Of a DNA stretch of 64,000 nt, positions 12,475-24,599 are shown piece by piece. The translations under genes were made by a program, and so were the position numbers. This DNA is from Buxus sempervirens (lineage: Eukaryota; Streptophyta; Magnoliopsida; Buxales; Buxaceae), in contig OX387187.1 of assembly GCA_947561395.2 (NCBI GenBank), forward strand, positions 31,477,829 through 31,541,828. Reading direction: 5' to 3'. The first letter of the stretch is position 1; each line of letters opens with the position of its first letter. Below the pieces are notes generated by a model. It was not told where the DNA came from. It did not search any database and saw only the letters and a list, made by a program, of their open reading frames with translations.

Positions 12475-12872
12475 TTGAATCAGTTGGCTAAACTGCAAAA
12501 GGTGATTGTGATTGTGAAGGATTGGAAAAAGCGGTGTTTTTCGTCTCTTATTGTGGAGGATGGCACGACGAGAGGGATGAGCCCAGATATGTTCAAGGAG
12601 ATTAGGAGTTCGGGAGTGAGATGTGCTGTTGGTCTGAAGCTGAACGGCTTGTTCAGCTTTGGATTAAGGAGTCGTGTGTGGTCTTAGATATGGTTATGAT
12701 ATGTACAGTGGATTATCAGTGTTTTTGAGTTTCGGGTATATTGGGGGATTGTGAGGACTTTGTAGAGTAATCTTTTTTGTTTACGCTTGTATACTCCATA
12801 CTCCATACTCTATACTTTTACCTTACCACATAATATATATACACATCTTCATTATTCTTAAAAAAAAAACTG
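12475..12872 (+). mobile_element. Possible LINE 3' end
   Basis: A short frame (12475-12687) is followed by a TACTCCATACTCCATACTC-rich stretch and a terminal run of nine A at about 12861, the layout of a plant L1 3' end. No reverse transcriptase motif is left. Low confidence. Confidence 0.25.
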
Positions 12873-12945
12873 CAATCTGGGTTCTACATGTATAGCTAGC
12901 AATACTTCTTCAACAGTTCTTCTAATGCCCTTAAAAATGCGTCCA

Positions 12946-14409
12946 TTATGCTAACACTCCATTCCAGTTGGCAGGGTTTGTAGACTTTCTTAGGATCTTA
13001 AGGATGTTTTCCCAGATTTTGCCTGTGACTCTACCTGTGTGGAAGAGATGAGCAATCATCTCAGTGTTACCTAGGTAGAAATTGTAAGATGAATTTTGAG
13101 GCATGTTTAGTTGCATCAGTATATCTAGAGTAATTAATCTTCTACGGGCTGAAAGCCACACAATGAACACATGCTGAGGGATTCTATGTGGAAAAAATGA
13201 TGTTTGCCCGTTTCCCTTTTTTTCAACCCTAAGTAAAAAGTAAGCCTCCTTGATTGTGTATTTACCTGAAGTAGATCTATACCAGATTACCTTGTCCTCT
13301 TGATCATAAAAATATGTTGTAGTTGCTCCCAAAATTTGATAAAAATCTGGAGAGGATGCTCCCAGTGGACACCATATTCTCTTGCCAGTGATAGCACACA
13401 CCTTAATGTTTACTAGGAGCTCTGAGTTGTAGGCAATTCTTGATCCAAAGTCTAGAAGAGGAGCAACGTTTGGATGCATTTTATTGTAACAAAGCCAAGT
13501 GTCCCTACCACCCCAAATTAATGCTGTAAATGTTTGTAGGCCTTCTCTCTAGTTTTCAAGATCGTTCTCCAGCTACAAGTACAACCTTTAGGAACGGTTA
13601 ATGCCCAGAAATTTCTTCTTCTAATTAAATGTTGTTTTAACCAAGCTACACAAAGTGAATACTTGGATACAGTTACTGCCTAAACAAAATGTATTACAGC
13701 TGCCTTGTTCCAATTCTGTAGATCAAATAAGTTCAATCCTCCTCCTTTCCAAGGTGAACACACTACCTTCCAACATATAGGTATAGTTTTCCTTTTAGAT
13801 TCAGTATCCGATCGCAAAAAATTCGTATTCAACTATTCTATTAGCCAAATGATCCTAGTTGTTAGGACAAATGTTGTTAACCAGTGTAAGGAGAGGGAGA
13901 AGTAGATACTTTCAATAAATTGAAGCGTTCCTATATATGAGAGACTTCTAGCTTTTCTAAGATTTCAATCTGAATTTGAGCTTACTGATGCGAAGTTCAC
14001 CATCGTAGTTAGAAGTCTAGAAGATAAAGCAATAAACCCAAATACCTGATTGGAAGCTTCCCCTTGGTAATGGAGAAATCCTATATTATAGTTTCTTTGA
14101 CTTCAGAATAGACCAAACAAAAAGATAGAACCCTTTAGCTTTTCAGTCCATTTAGTTCAGTAAAAGCTTCCAAAGCATTAAACAAACAAGCAACTGAACC
14201 AGAATCCCCAGAACTGAATAAGCCGTCAGCAAAAATAAAGCTTTAACATCTGGATTTCTGCACTTTTCATGGTCAATGAATCTCCTTTGAGTATATTTAC
14301 CAATCATACCAGCAAGTAGCACCATTACCAGCACAAAAACATATGTTGATAAGGGGTCAACTTGGTGTAAACCTCTTGCTCCCTTAAAAAAGCCCAAAAA
14401 GGTTTTCAT
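12946..14409 (-). pseudogene. Degenerate L1-type LINE (reverse transcriptase and zf-RVT remnants)
   Basis: Read on the minus strand, 14409-14152 begins KGARGLHQVDPLSTYVFVLV, the RT motif normally GARGLRQGDPLSPYLF; the following catalytic FADD box has been lost. Around 13810-13680 comes WKVVCSPWKGGGLNLFDLQN then WNKAAV, typical of the region after the RT. From 13479 to 12946 is the zf-RVT domain (WYRSTSGKYTIKEAYFLLR, then IPQHVFIVWLSARRRLITLD), with its zinc-binding cysteines mostly mutated. Stops and frameshifts separate the blocks, so it is dead. Both ORF1 and the endonuclease are missing. Confidence 0.8.
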
Positions 14410-15839
14410 TAATAGCCAATGAAAAAGAGTGGAAAGTGATGCATGCCAACAGCCAACAAGTAAAAATAGGAAGGAAGTTTAGAGAGCTGAAAAGTTGCCC
14501 ATTGAGATGTGGCAACTAGAATGCCACCGCATTTAGGCCATGGTTGCAATTGAGGACCAAGGTCTCTTGTCATTGAAAAAGAGCTCAGGATGACACTTGA
14601 AATCTTTGGGATTTAATGGACATCTTTATTGATGGAAAAGTGCCCTAATTATGCTTATGTATTTGTGAAGGATGGTTTGAAATTTGTTCTTAAATGTGAT
14701 CCTTTAATAACTATTGTGATTTAACAACCAATGTTAGATGTTGGGACAGTTTGATGTTGAAGATTTTCATGCAAGCAGAAAGCCTTCTTGTGATCTGGAG
14801 AAAAATGGTTAAACTATTTGCGTCATGGTTGTTTAGGTACTTACGAAAACAAGAACACAAATGTTATCTTCCCTATGCTCTTACTTTAGATCAATTGTCT
14901 TAACACGAACTTAGCATTGAAATCCTTAAATTGAAAACAAATGCTAGTGAACCTTGGTTGGAAAGGAAAAGGACCTTGGTGGAAAGGCACATGTCAATAC
15001 TTCAATTGAATTATGGGTTGATCAAAAGATCAGATGGCAACTTAATGTTCTATCAAAACAAAACACGAAGAGTGGGAAAGATATGAAGGTAGTTCCATCA
15101 AGGAGCGCTATGAGTTTTTTTATGAGATCATTTGACAATTTAAAATTGAGGGAAAATGATGTAAATAATCATCAAGATTCAGGAACAGCCATTGACTCTT
15201 GAAACACCATGGAATTTCGAGAGTGAGATGAGATCCATGCTAAACGGGATGTTAATTCCTTCAAATTAGTTTCAGTCTGAATTTTCTGATGTGCAATTAA
15301 GTGTTTGGAAGCTTTGATTTTGATGCTATTGATGGCTTATTTGGTTACCCTTCTGAAAATCCCAAGTGGAGTTTCGAGATGGTTTGAGCAAGATATAGCC
15401 GGTTTATTCACAAGAATGAGGCAAGGTTTTGGAACTCTGCGATAGGGATGCCTGGTCATCCGGCCATGTAGAAATGGACATTTTGGCTTAGCAAGTAAAT
15501 TTCGGGCTACATTTCTAGTGGTGGATCTCCATTAGTAAGTTCTATTTTCATGTTCTTGCTTGTTTTGTTTCTTTAATTTTTTGACTTTTTTTTTCTGTGT
15601 GCTATATAGTTTGTTATCTTCTGTTTATTCTCAAAGCCTTAAAATTACTGTTGTTCTTATTTTAATTCTAATACTACTCTGAAACCATGGAACTGGAATT
15701 GTTATAGTCCACTGTTCCATTCCAGCAAGTTTACATAATTATATATTTCTGCTAAAGCCCTTTGAAAACTCATATTTTTATTTATTCTATAAGCCCAAAT
15801 GCTCATATTTTCCTGAAATTTTAGTTCCTGCTTGAAAAG
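14410..15839. other. Intergenic, no gene seen
   Basis: Contains an 82-codon frame at 14954-15202 with Lys/Asn-rich composition and no domain that I recognise. I do not call it a gene. Confidence 0.4.
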
Positions 15840-15882
15840 GGAGAGGGAGGGAGGGAGGGGAGAGAGAGAGAGAGAGAGGCGT

Positions 15883-15917
<35 letters not shown>
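15840..15917. repeat. Purine tract ending in a 35-G homopolymer
   Basis: (GGGA)n, then (GA)n, then GCGT, followed by 35 consecutive G (15883-15917). It is strongly G-quadruplex-prone, and long enough that its exact length may be an assembly or sequencing estimate. Confidence 0.9.
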
Positions 15918-15918
<1 letters not shown>

Positions 15919-16288
15919 GATCTCAAGAAATCAGAATTTCTGTAACCTTTCTGACATTAAAGCATGTTTTTTCTCGCAGAATTGTTGACAATATAAGTTA
16001 CCTATATTCAAGAGAATTTCTTCATTATTCTCATTCATTGGTTTATTGACTTTCTGTATAATCTTTTCTTTAGCCATGTTATGTTCTCTGATTTTAAAAA
16101 TTTCAAGCAGGTTTTTCTTCCTGGGTGCAGCTGAAGCTTTGAAAAAGGGTATACTTCAGCAAACATAATGACTGTAATTTCATCACGTGCTTAGAAATCA
16201 TTCCAGAGGTAATATGATAGCATAGTTTATAATTATGCTATCCTCCAGTTTCTTTTCATACGATTGATTTTCAGAAATCTTTTAGGGT

Positions 16289-17090
16289 CCAATTGGTTCG
16301 ATGAATTGGAATTAGAGTTAAGAATTTATTAGTGAAGTTCTTGTGATTGGATAACAAGAAAAATTGAAATTCAAAATTAGAATTAATAAAAATTAGGTTT
16401 AAATTCCAATTCCATTGATTGGATGAGCTTATAAAATTCATTGACAATTCCTTTGTTATTGAAACTGATGATAATATAAACTTTCTCCTTATTTCTATCT
16501 CTAGGAATTTTCTCTCTCTAGATCACTTTCCTCTTTCTTGACATTTTCTCTCTAGAGGGTTTTCTCTCTCTAGAATTCTCTTTCTGGAGGATTTTCTTTC
16601 TCTTGGTTTCTTTCTATAGAGGGTTTTTCTCTCTCTCTCTCTCTCTCTCTCGAGCATTTCCTTTTGCTTTCTAGAGTTTTCTATCTCTAGAACCTTTTCT
16701 CTCTAGAGTTCTCTCTCGAACCTTCTCTCTCTAGGTTTTCTCTCTAGAGCATTCATCTCTTTCTGAGTTTTCTCTCTCTAGATTTTTTTTCCTTCCAAAG
16801 CATTTCCCTCTCTTTCTAGATTTTTCTCTCTAGAACCTTTTCTCTGGAAAAATGGGGTTTTTTTTTAATAACTCCATATTATCTCTAATTGTCTATCCGA
16901 ACTCTTGGGCAGAATTTTAGTCTATCATGTTGTGAATTTGGTTATCTAAAAGATGCCTTAAAAATGAATTCAATGGAATTTGGCTGAATTATAATTCCAA
17001 TTTTTAAACAGTCAACCAATTATAAAAATTGGAATTGGGAGCTGAATTCCAATTCTTACTTCAAATTTTGCCTCCATCGACCCAGTTTAG
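16289..17090. mobile_element. MITE-like region with CTCTCTAGA-rich core
   Basis: A TTGGAATT-rich left flank (from GGGTCCAATTGGTTCGATG) and a right flank of similar words in opposite orientation (AATTGGAATTGGGAGC to CATCGACCCAG) enclose a pyrimidine-rich core at 16500-16860 made of TTTTCTCTCTCTAGA variants. The ends are only loosely inverted and no target duplication was found. Confidence 0.35.
16500..16860. repeat. Degenerate TTTTCTCTCTAGA minisatellite
   Basis: Some fifteen or more imperfect TTTTCTCTCTCTAGA units with a (CT)n run near 16630-16650. The TCTAGA words are themselves palindromic. Confidence 0.75.
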
Positions 17091-20000
17091 TTATATATGG
17101 AACTCTGATAATTTTGGTTATGAGGAAGTTTGATTTTTTTTTCTTTGTACTTGATGTTTAGAAATTCTTATCTTGTAGATGTTAAAAGAGTGACCAAGAA
17201 TCTGCATTGGAGAATCTAAGGAATGGTACCAGAGAAACAATAATGGTGTCCATTGTAGAACTGCTGTATCTGATTGGGACCATCAGGTAATTCTGATTGG
17301 TAAATTCATTTTTTGGAGCTGAAATTTTTTTATCAGTATAAGAGAATTTATAAAAAATTGAAATGAAGGCCTTACAAAGAGCGCTAGCATCCATGAGAAA
17401 TGGGATGCAATCTAAAAAACCAAAAAGACACCAAAATCTAACACCCCCACAAACAAGCATACAATGAAAATGAAACTCTATACTGCAACAACATTTCCCA
17501 ATTTCTTACAACCTCCCCCACACCTAAACCACAAAACTCTGGACAGACTGAAGACCAGAAAGCTGCCAGAGACAAGATTGCATCTAGAGTTGCCCCTTAC
17601 CCCTGAACTTATCCTCAAAGACTTCCCTATTCTGATTCAACCACACTAATCAAAACTATGGGAATTTTTTGGAGGTGAAGTTCCTCTAGCCATTATTCAT
17701 GGCCGGCCTTAAATTTCTACTACTTCTGTAGCTGGCAGTTATTAGTTCATTTATCCATCAGAAGAGATGGTGACTTGTGAATTCTGATCTTGCTTTTGGT
17801 TGGGAGTTAGTAGGCTGGGGTTTAGCCTTTGCCTGTACCCAAACTTATAATTTTGAAAATGATTGTTTGTTAAAAATTTCATTATGGATGTTAATGTGTG
17901 TTTATATTTCTTCGTTCTGTCAAAACCCCTGCTGAACACATATATTTCCACCATTTACAAAATGGACATTCTCCAAAGATAGTTTTTTACCCAGTATTTT
18001 GTTGAATTTGATTGTGGTAAGTTTGTTCATATGGGTAAATGATATGCCAATCAATGCAAACTCTTAGTGATTCATGTTTTACACTCGGGAAAAGATAAAA
18101 AAAGGCAAACTATATTTTCAAAATCTTTTTCCTTGTAAATGTTTATACAATGAAAAATTTTCACCTTAACTCTAACACTAGTTGTCATCATCGAACCAGA
18201 ATATTGGAAGCCCAAGACTTTCCAAATTGACGGGGATCAGAAAATGGATAAATAACAGTCATTAACTCTGATTTTGTCTGAGAAGGAGGATGAGTAAGTG
18301 ATTCTTAGCTCTTCAGTGTTTTGGATCTATAGTTCTACAAGATGTTTTGCGATACATACCCTCCATTGCCATGTCAGTCTATAGAAACCAAATTCTGTCA
18401 AGAGATATTAAAGATTTAAACAAATAAAAAGGGAATGCAAAACATATCCCTGAAAGAATGATGAAAGACATGGAAGTCATTGCTTAACAGCACTCTTCTC
18501 TGTCACTAGACATTGCTTGTACAGCTCTCTTCTACCATCAAGCACTTCTATTTCTCTTCGACCATCAAGACCTTGGATTACCAAGAAGCAGTGACTGGAA
18601 TTTTTTTTTTCTTAAATTTTTTCATTCAATCATAATGAAAAATGTTGTCATCGTATGCTTGCATCCAAAAGCAATCGTGCCTATTTTGGTGTGCAGGGTT
18701 GATAGCTCTGGCTTTGGGAATAAATGATATAAAATCTATCAATTTTGCTGGTAGGACATGAGGGTTTCCTATCACATGGAGGGCTGATCTGGTTGATCAA
18801 AACAGTCAACTGTTGGGGGTTCGGACACGTGTACAATCCCTCAAATCTACACTGGCAGTGTGAATCTGGTACATTAAATCTCCACCATGTGAAATGGTTG
18901 CTATTGAATTTTTAGTATTTTTTTTATTACACTTACAATGTTAAAGCAGTGTTTAGTAACACAGAAAACTCCGCGGTTTTGGTGGGCCTCCGTTCATATG
19001 TGAAAGTTGTTTACTAATCCGTAGGCGTGGACAACGAACAGTAATTTATTCCAACCCAAGACATAAAAAAGGATCTTGGTGCTTTCTTTGTAACTCAGAC
19101 ACAGTTTTTAAAAAAACTCAGCTAATCACTTGCAATTTGAACTGGTCAACTTGAAAATTTGATAAATTTACCCTTGATTTCAGCATGTTTTACCTGATTT
19201 AACTTTGGAATATATAGATCTATATTATGAACTGATCAGCTGGTGACTCAGACATAAGTTGTGTAATTTGTATTGGCTGACTTCTAACCTGACTGATTTG
19301 GGTTTTGAAACACAGTTTCAAGCAAGACAAGGCACAAGAAGGTCCTGGGAGCTTCTTTTGGCCTTGTTGAGGATGTCTTTTGATCTGAAATTTAGGTGAT
19401 ATGGACTCAGAATTCAAGCATTCAGCAAACTCAGTTAAGACTAAGCATAAGGAAGAATCAATCTGTGTCTCTATCAATCATTGTATGGGCATTCATGTTT
19501 TGATTTTTGTAGCTTCTCAACCCATTTTGGAAACTAACTTGTCAACTTTTTTACAGGATCATATAAATTCTTTCCACTTATCTTTCACAATTGGACTACG
19601 GCTAGCGCAGTGCATGAGGATTCTGCCAGTGTGCGGGTTCTGGTGTGTGCGTGCGTGAACGCACTTTCGGGGGGGGGGGGGGGGGGGGGTGGGGGGTGGG
19701 GGGCGCAGGTACATGATGGAAATACATATCAAGTTCTTGGTAATCAAAACTTGACCAGCAAAATAAATTGTAGTCTTATTGAAGGCATAAATTGTTGTGA
19801 CTTGCCTTATTTAACTGATTTGGTTTTAACCCTTATTTAATTACAAGGAAGTGGGTTTTTTTTTCTTCATATGGAAAGAAGTCATTTCAAAAACATATTA
19901 TGTTTAAATAAATAGTTAAATTAAAATTTAAATAAGTACAAACAGCTTACAATTCAAACCAAATGATAACTTCCCTAATGGGGTACAATTTAGTCTGCTC

Positions 20001-20124
20001 CCTCACCCTTGGCTTCCCTTCTGCGGCTCAATGCATATGTGCATTTTGTTTTAAATAACTCTACCATAGAACACACAAAGAAGGCTTTCCTTGCCACAAG
20101 ATTTGAACCAATAGAAACTTTTAT
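17091..20124. other. Intergenic stretch between LINE debris and 4CL
   Basis: No exon recognised on either strand. At 19669-19689 there is a 21-G run followed by two G6 blocks. The rest is A/T-rich and unclassified, including a C/A-rich stretch at about 17360-17660 that may be old retroposon sequence. Confidence 0.4.
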
Positions 20125-23100
20125 CTAGTGCATGCTGGAGGCTGAGGCTAATTTGGCTCTAAGGTCCTTTCTTAAAATCTTCCCAGAAGGGGACTTTGGA
20201 ATGGCATGAACAAAGTACACCTTGTGCAGTTTCTTGTAGAATACCACCTGTTGTACAAAAACAATAGCAGTCCATTCCATTAGTCTCTGTCAAGCTTTCA
20301 TAAAAGATTTTAGTTTCAACATAAAAGCTGGCACCAAGAAATTGGTTGAAAGATGCAGCATTGCAGTTAGAGCTTGGTAACCAGTTCACACTTTGTAACT
20401 AAGGCTGGCAATTGAATGGGTTGAGTTGATTTTGGTATTGAGTCAACCTAAATTCTGAGGGGTTGGATGGTTTACTTTTACTCAAGGGTAGAGCTGTAAT
20501 CAGTTATCAGCATGTATTGGGCTTAGTTTCAATCAGTTTGGGCTTCAGCCAACTGAGCCCCCACTTGATTTGTTAAGTTTGGGTTGGGGTTGGATGGTCC
20601 AAACTAAATGCACTTTCTACAAAAATGGTAACAAAAATTTAAGGGACCAAAAAAAGAAAGAACGAAGGTTTTCTTATAAATGATGAACTGATTGTTGGAA
20701 TTTATCCTACATTTATCAAAATAAAAGAACATCTAACAAGATTAGTACTAAGAGTGTAAACGTAAGGGGTCTAAATTTACCTAAACTAAACTTCGCACAA
20801 GATCAGTTTTTGAAGTTGTACAAGGTTCAGTCCGAGTGCAGCCTGAACTCAACTTGAGGATCATATATGCGCCAAGATCAGACCGGAAACTAAAAGACTA
20901 ACTAATAAATGGAAAAATTATGAAAAGGGTCACTTTTGGCCGGTATTTGTAAAAGAGTTAAACTTATTTCCAAACAAAGAGTTACTTTTTAAAAATAATT
21001 AAATTACAGTGTCACTTTTCAATTACGTTTGAAAAGTTACCTTTTATACAAAATGAGATATTTTATAGACGCTAAAAAGTGATCCTTTTTCATAATTTTA
21101 GCTTGATAAATTCAGCCTCCTTTTTGGGTTGGACCAGCTGGTTTTTGGGTGGGTCGGGCCAAATTTACAGCTCTGTTCAAAGGTAAATGACACAACAAAG
21201 GAAAACGACTTTTTTTTTTTTTTTTTTAAGCAAACAAAGGAAAATGACACCCCATATCATGGCGATCTTAGCTTTTAAATGGTTGAAATGACATGCCAAT
21301 CAGATTTCTCCAACTGTAAGGAACTGAGTGTAAGGTGCTTCGGTCGATATTTAACCTTAAATTTGTCACCTAGCTGGGTACGGATTACTGGGGTGACCCT
21401 GACTTCGGTCAGTGAGACTATTAAGATAAATTTGTCACCTAGCTGGGTACGGATTACTGGGGTCATTCTGACTTCGGTCCGTGAGTGAGACTATTCAGAA
21501 GGGACTGAAAATTTGTTTGGTGTGTCTTCTGTAGCACAAATCACCCTGATCACTTTTAGTAGAGAGCAAAAGAGGGTGACTGAGAGTCTATCAATTTGAT
21601 CTTCAATCAGCTAGGTGCCACTGAAGGATCAATGACCAAGCTTTACCTGTTCTTGTTCTTATTTTTGTTGCTATTGTTACAGTTGAGTAGTTGTAATTAA
21701 CAAATTAAGCATTACTTTCAGTTTCACCATACCTGCTTTGCGATGAATTCTTTGACAGCCCCTTCAGTGAGTTCGAAATCGTTCGAGCGAACTACAAATG
21801 CTACCGGAACTTCGCCGGCGACCACATCTTTTTGCCTAGTAAAAATGCATAATTAACAAACATTTTATTTAGACAGTTTTACAACCTTTAGTTATATATG
21901 TTTGATTACAAGCTAAATTACTGAGATTACTTACGGAACAACTGCGGCATCTGCTATGGATGGATGGCTCACAAGAAGAGCTTCAAGCTCAGCTGGCGGC
22001 ACCTGAACCAGCATTGTTAATGTGGGATTAAAACTAAGAAGATTAATGGAGTCTATCTGTACATTTAGAAGGAACAAAAAAAAAAAAAATTTGAAAAAGA
22101 GAAAAGTATATTCTGTGGAGATATGCCTGGAAGCCTTTAAATTTTATAAGCTCCTTCACTCTGTCGACGATGTACACCTCGTCGTCGTCGTCTACATAGC
22201 CTATGTCGCCTGTGTGGAGCCAACCCTCCACGTCAATTGTCGCAGCTGTGGCCTCGGCGTCATTCAGATACCCTAGAGAGAGGACATTCATGGACATGCT
22301 TATTAGCTTCACTTTGTTATGTGAGTTCTAAGACATGGATACTTGAACTTATGATTGTATAAAAGTAGTGAATTTGGTTTAACCTTTCATGATCTGAGTT
22401 CCCCTGATGCAAATTTCTCCAGGTTGGTTGCGGTGAAGCGAGAAACCAGTCTCCGGATCGATGACCTTAAGCTCAGCATTCCTCACCACAGTCCCACATG
22501 AGCCAGACTTTGTTGGGAATGGCTGCTTTGCAAACCCCAGACACATTGACAACACTGGTCCAGCCTCAGTCATCCCATAACCCTGCAACAACAAAGAAAA
22601 GAACCCCATTAGTAATCCCCACAGACAATTCACATTTCATCCTTCAAGTACAGTTTACATAACAATGGCAATCCTATCACTTGTTATCTCTCAAACCTAA
22701 TTGGGATTTCTAGACTCTTTCAACTTGACAAGTTATTAAACCTAACAAAGCGAGTCGACTCAGTAGAGTGTTATAATAATGATTGACTCAGTAGTTGAAA
22801 GGCCAATTCAAGATGTGATCATTAACAGGACTAGTGTACTGCAGAACTAAATGATGTTAACTATGAAAACCCCAAATAAGTGATAGGCTAATAATAGAAT
22901 GTGAAGATAGCATTTGCAAGCTCCTCCCAAATAGGTGAACAAATCTTTGCCTGAGGACCTACATTATTGGATCTTACCAAGCTTAGTTTTCATTGCTTTA
23001 ATGGAATAAAATTGACAGTTACCTGCCCCAGAATTGCTTGAGGTACCCTGCTTCGGAGAGCTTCTTCAAGCTCCTTTCCAAGTGGGGCTGCACCGGACAA

Positions 23101-24084
23101 GATGATTCGAATTGAGCTCAGATCAAAGCCCTCAACCATTGGGTTCTTCGCCAATGCGAGGACCAGCGGTGGGACCACTGGTGCCACTGAAATTCGGTAC
23201 CTCTGAATCAACTCTAGCAATGCCCCAATCTCAAATTTCTGCATCAACAACACTGCTGCACCTGCTCTCAGAGAACAGAGCAGAACAGAGTTCAAGGAGT
23301 ATATGTGAAACAGGGGAAGCACACACAGAACAATGTCATCTGGTTTCAGATACAAATTGGGGTTCTCCCCATCAACTTGTTGAGCCACGCTAGATATCAA
23401 GCTTTTGTGTGTCAATATCACGCCTTTTGGGAGTCCGGTCGTCCCTGAAGAGAATGGAAGGGCAACTGGATCGTCGGGGTCAATTGAAACTGATTGAATT
23501 TCGCTCTCATCAGCACTGGAAAGAACAGAGAAATGGAGGCAATTTTCTGGTGGGTCATCGACTGTAATAACAGTAAAGTCCTCGCCAATTTTCGGGAAAT
23601 TATTGCCGGCATCGCGGATTTTGTTGACATATTGGGATTGGGTGATGATGAGCTTGGCACCAGAGGAAGATAATTGCTTGAAAATCTCTGCTGGGGTGTA
23701 GAAGGGGTTGGCTGTAGTGGTCACAGCACCAATCATTGAAGCCCCCATGAAGGAGAAGACAAATTCAGGAGAGTTCTGGAGGAGAAGCATGATCACATCG
23801 CCCTTCTTGATGCCGACTTTCGATAGACCGACGGCAGTTTTCTGGCAGAGGAGATGGGTTTCAGAGAATGTGTAGATTCTATCATTGGAGCCTGATATCA
23901 AACAAGGCCTTTCTAAGAATTCTGAAATCTTCTCAAAACAGTATGAGTGGAGTGGAAGGTTGTAGGAGATGGGGATATCAGGAAGTTTTGATCTGAATGT
24001 GATGCTCTCCGAGGAGTTGCCACTAGGAGGGATCTTGGGAGAGATCTCTGCTGATTGGGTTTCAGGGGATGCCACAGAAATCAT
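20125..24084 (-). CDS. 4CL: 4-coumarate:CoA ligase, six exons
   Basis: Exons on the minus strand: 24084-23023, 22582-22384, 22272-22127, 22002-21935, 21835-21733 and 20247-20125. Together they encode 566 residues in an unbroken frame. The protein activates 4-coumarate and related hydroxycinnamates with ATP and CoA, feeding lignin and flavonoid synthesis in the cytosol. Box [12 protein letters not shown], is at residues 212-222 and the 4CL-specific box II, GEICIRG, at 409-415. Also present are GYGMTEAGP (355-363), the WLHTGDIGY motif in exon 3, and the C-terminal [13 protein letters not shown] with its catalytic lysine at about 549. The ATG at 24084 gives an N-terminus of normal length; no in-frame ATG precedes it. 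Four introns are GT-AG; intron 3 (22003-22126) begins with GC after TTCCAG and lies at the family's Q|V boundary. Intron 5 (1485 bp) has taken up repeats. The gene looks functional. Length and all motifs fit true 4CL rather than a 4CL-like peroxisomal enzyme, since there is no C-terminal SKL. Confidence 0.95.
20399..21176. mobile_element. MITE-like insertion in 4CL intron 5
   Basis: The left end AAGGCTGGCAATTGAATGGG and the right end, inverted, GAGCTGTAAATTTGGCCC resemble one another and the TAGGGCTG hAT MITE type. The interior is GGGTTGG/CCAACC-rich. No clear target duplication was found. Confidence 0.35.
21359..21498. repeat. 69-bp tandem duplication in 4CL intron 5
   Basis: Two adjacent copies beginning AAATTTGTCACCTAGCTGGG (21359 and 21428), nearly identical through GACTTCGGTC. 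The unit is open in frames on both strands, which explains the short overlapping ORFs. It lies inside the intron. Confidence 0.85.
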
Positions 24085-24427
24085 GGTTACAGTCACAGAG
24101 GCTCAACTCAAAATTGGGATTAGAAACAGGAAATGACACAAAATTTCTGATGCTTTCACAACTGAAATATGACAAATAGCAGTTTGAAATGATTGATTGA
24201 CCAAAACAAAACGAAAGAATCCTAACAGAAATCAGAAAAGTTTCAGAGAGCAAAACAGAGGCTCTGAAACAGAGAAGTTTGACAACAGACTGATTTGAGG
24301 CAAAGAAGGAATACCCAACTGAAATAATCACAGAAATTAGAGGAAAAACTCACCCAAATGATTTTATGTTTCTTGAAGGGTGTTGCTCAATAAACACAGA
24401 ACTCTCAAATGGGGTGAGATGAGGAAA

Positions 24428-24590
24428 GTAAATAAATACTGAGGGTAGAGTCGGGTGGTAGGTAAGGAGTTAGGAGGACTGAAGAGCGGTAGATTTGGAA
24501 AATGAGAGAGAGAGAGAGAGGAGCATGCCCAGCTCACCTTCAAGGAACAGGCTCCTCGCTCTCTACCCCTCATTATACTCCCACCTAACT
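24428..24590 (-). promoter_or_regulatory. 4CL core promoter with AC elements and TATA-like box
   Basis: On the minus strand an AC-I element, ACCTACC, occupies 24457-24463, just upstream of a TATTTATTTA box (about 24429-24438). A further CCTAACT word lies at about 24470. An ACCTAAC (AC-III) is present on the plus strand at 24583-24589. AC elements are the MYB-binding sites of PAL, 4CL and other phenylpropanoid promoters. The spacing implies a leader of about 300 bp before the ATG at 24084. A (GA)n run at about 24505-24520 lies between the elements. Confidence 0.6.
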
Positions 24591-24599
24591 TTCTCTCTC

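Noticed and set aside
15702..15926. Proline-rich minus-strand frame
   Set aside because: Produced by the 35-G homopolymer; not a protein gene.
19559..19840. Glycine- and proline-rich frames on both strands
   Set aside because: Produced by the G-run at 19669-19703.
23112..23660. Plus- and minus-strand frames over 4CL exon 1
   Set aside because: Shadows of the 4CL coding frame.
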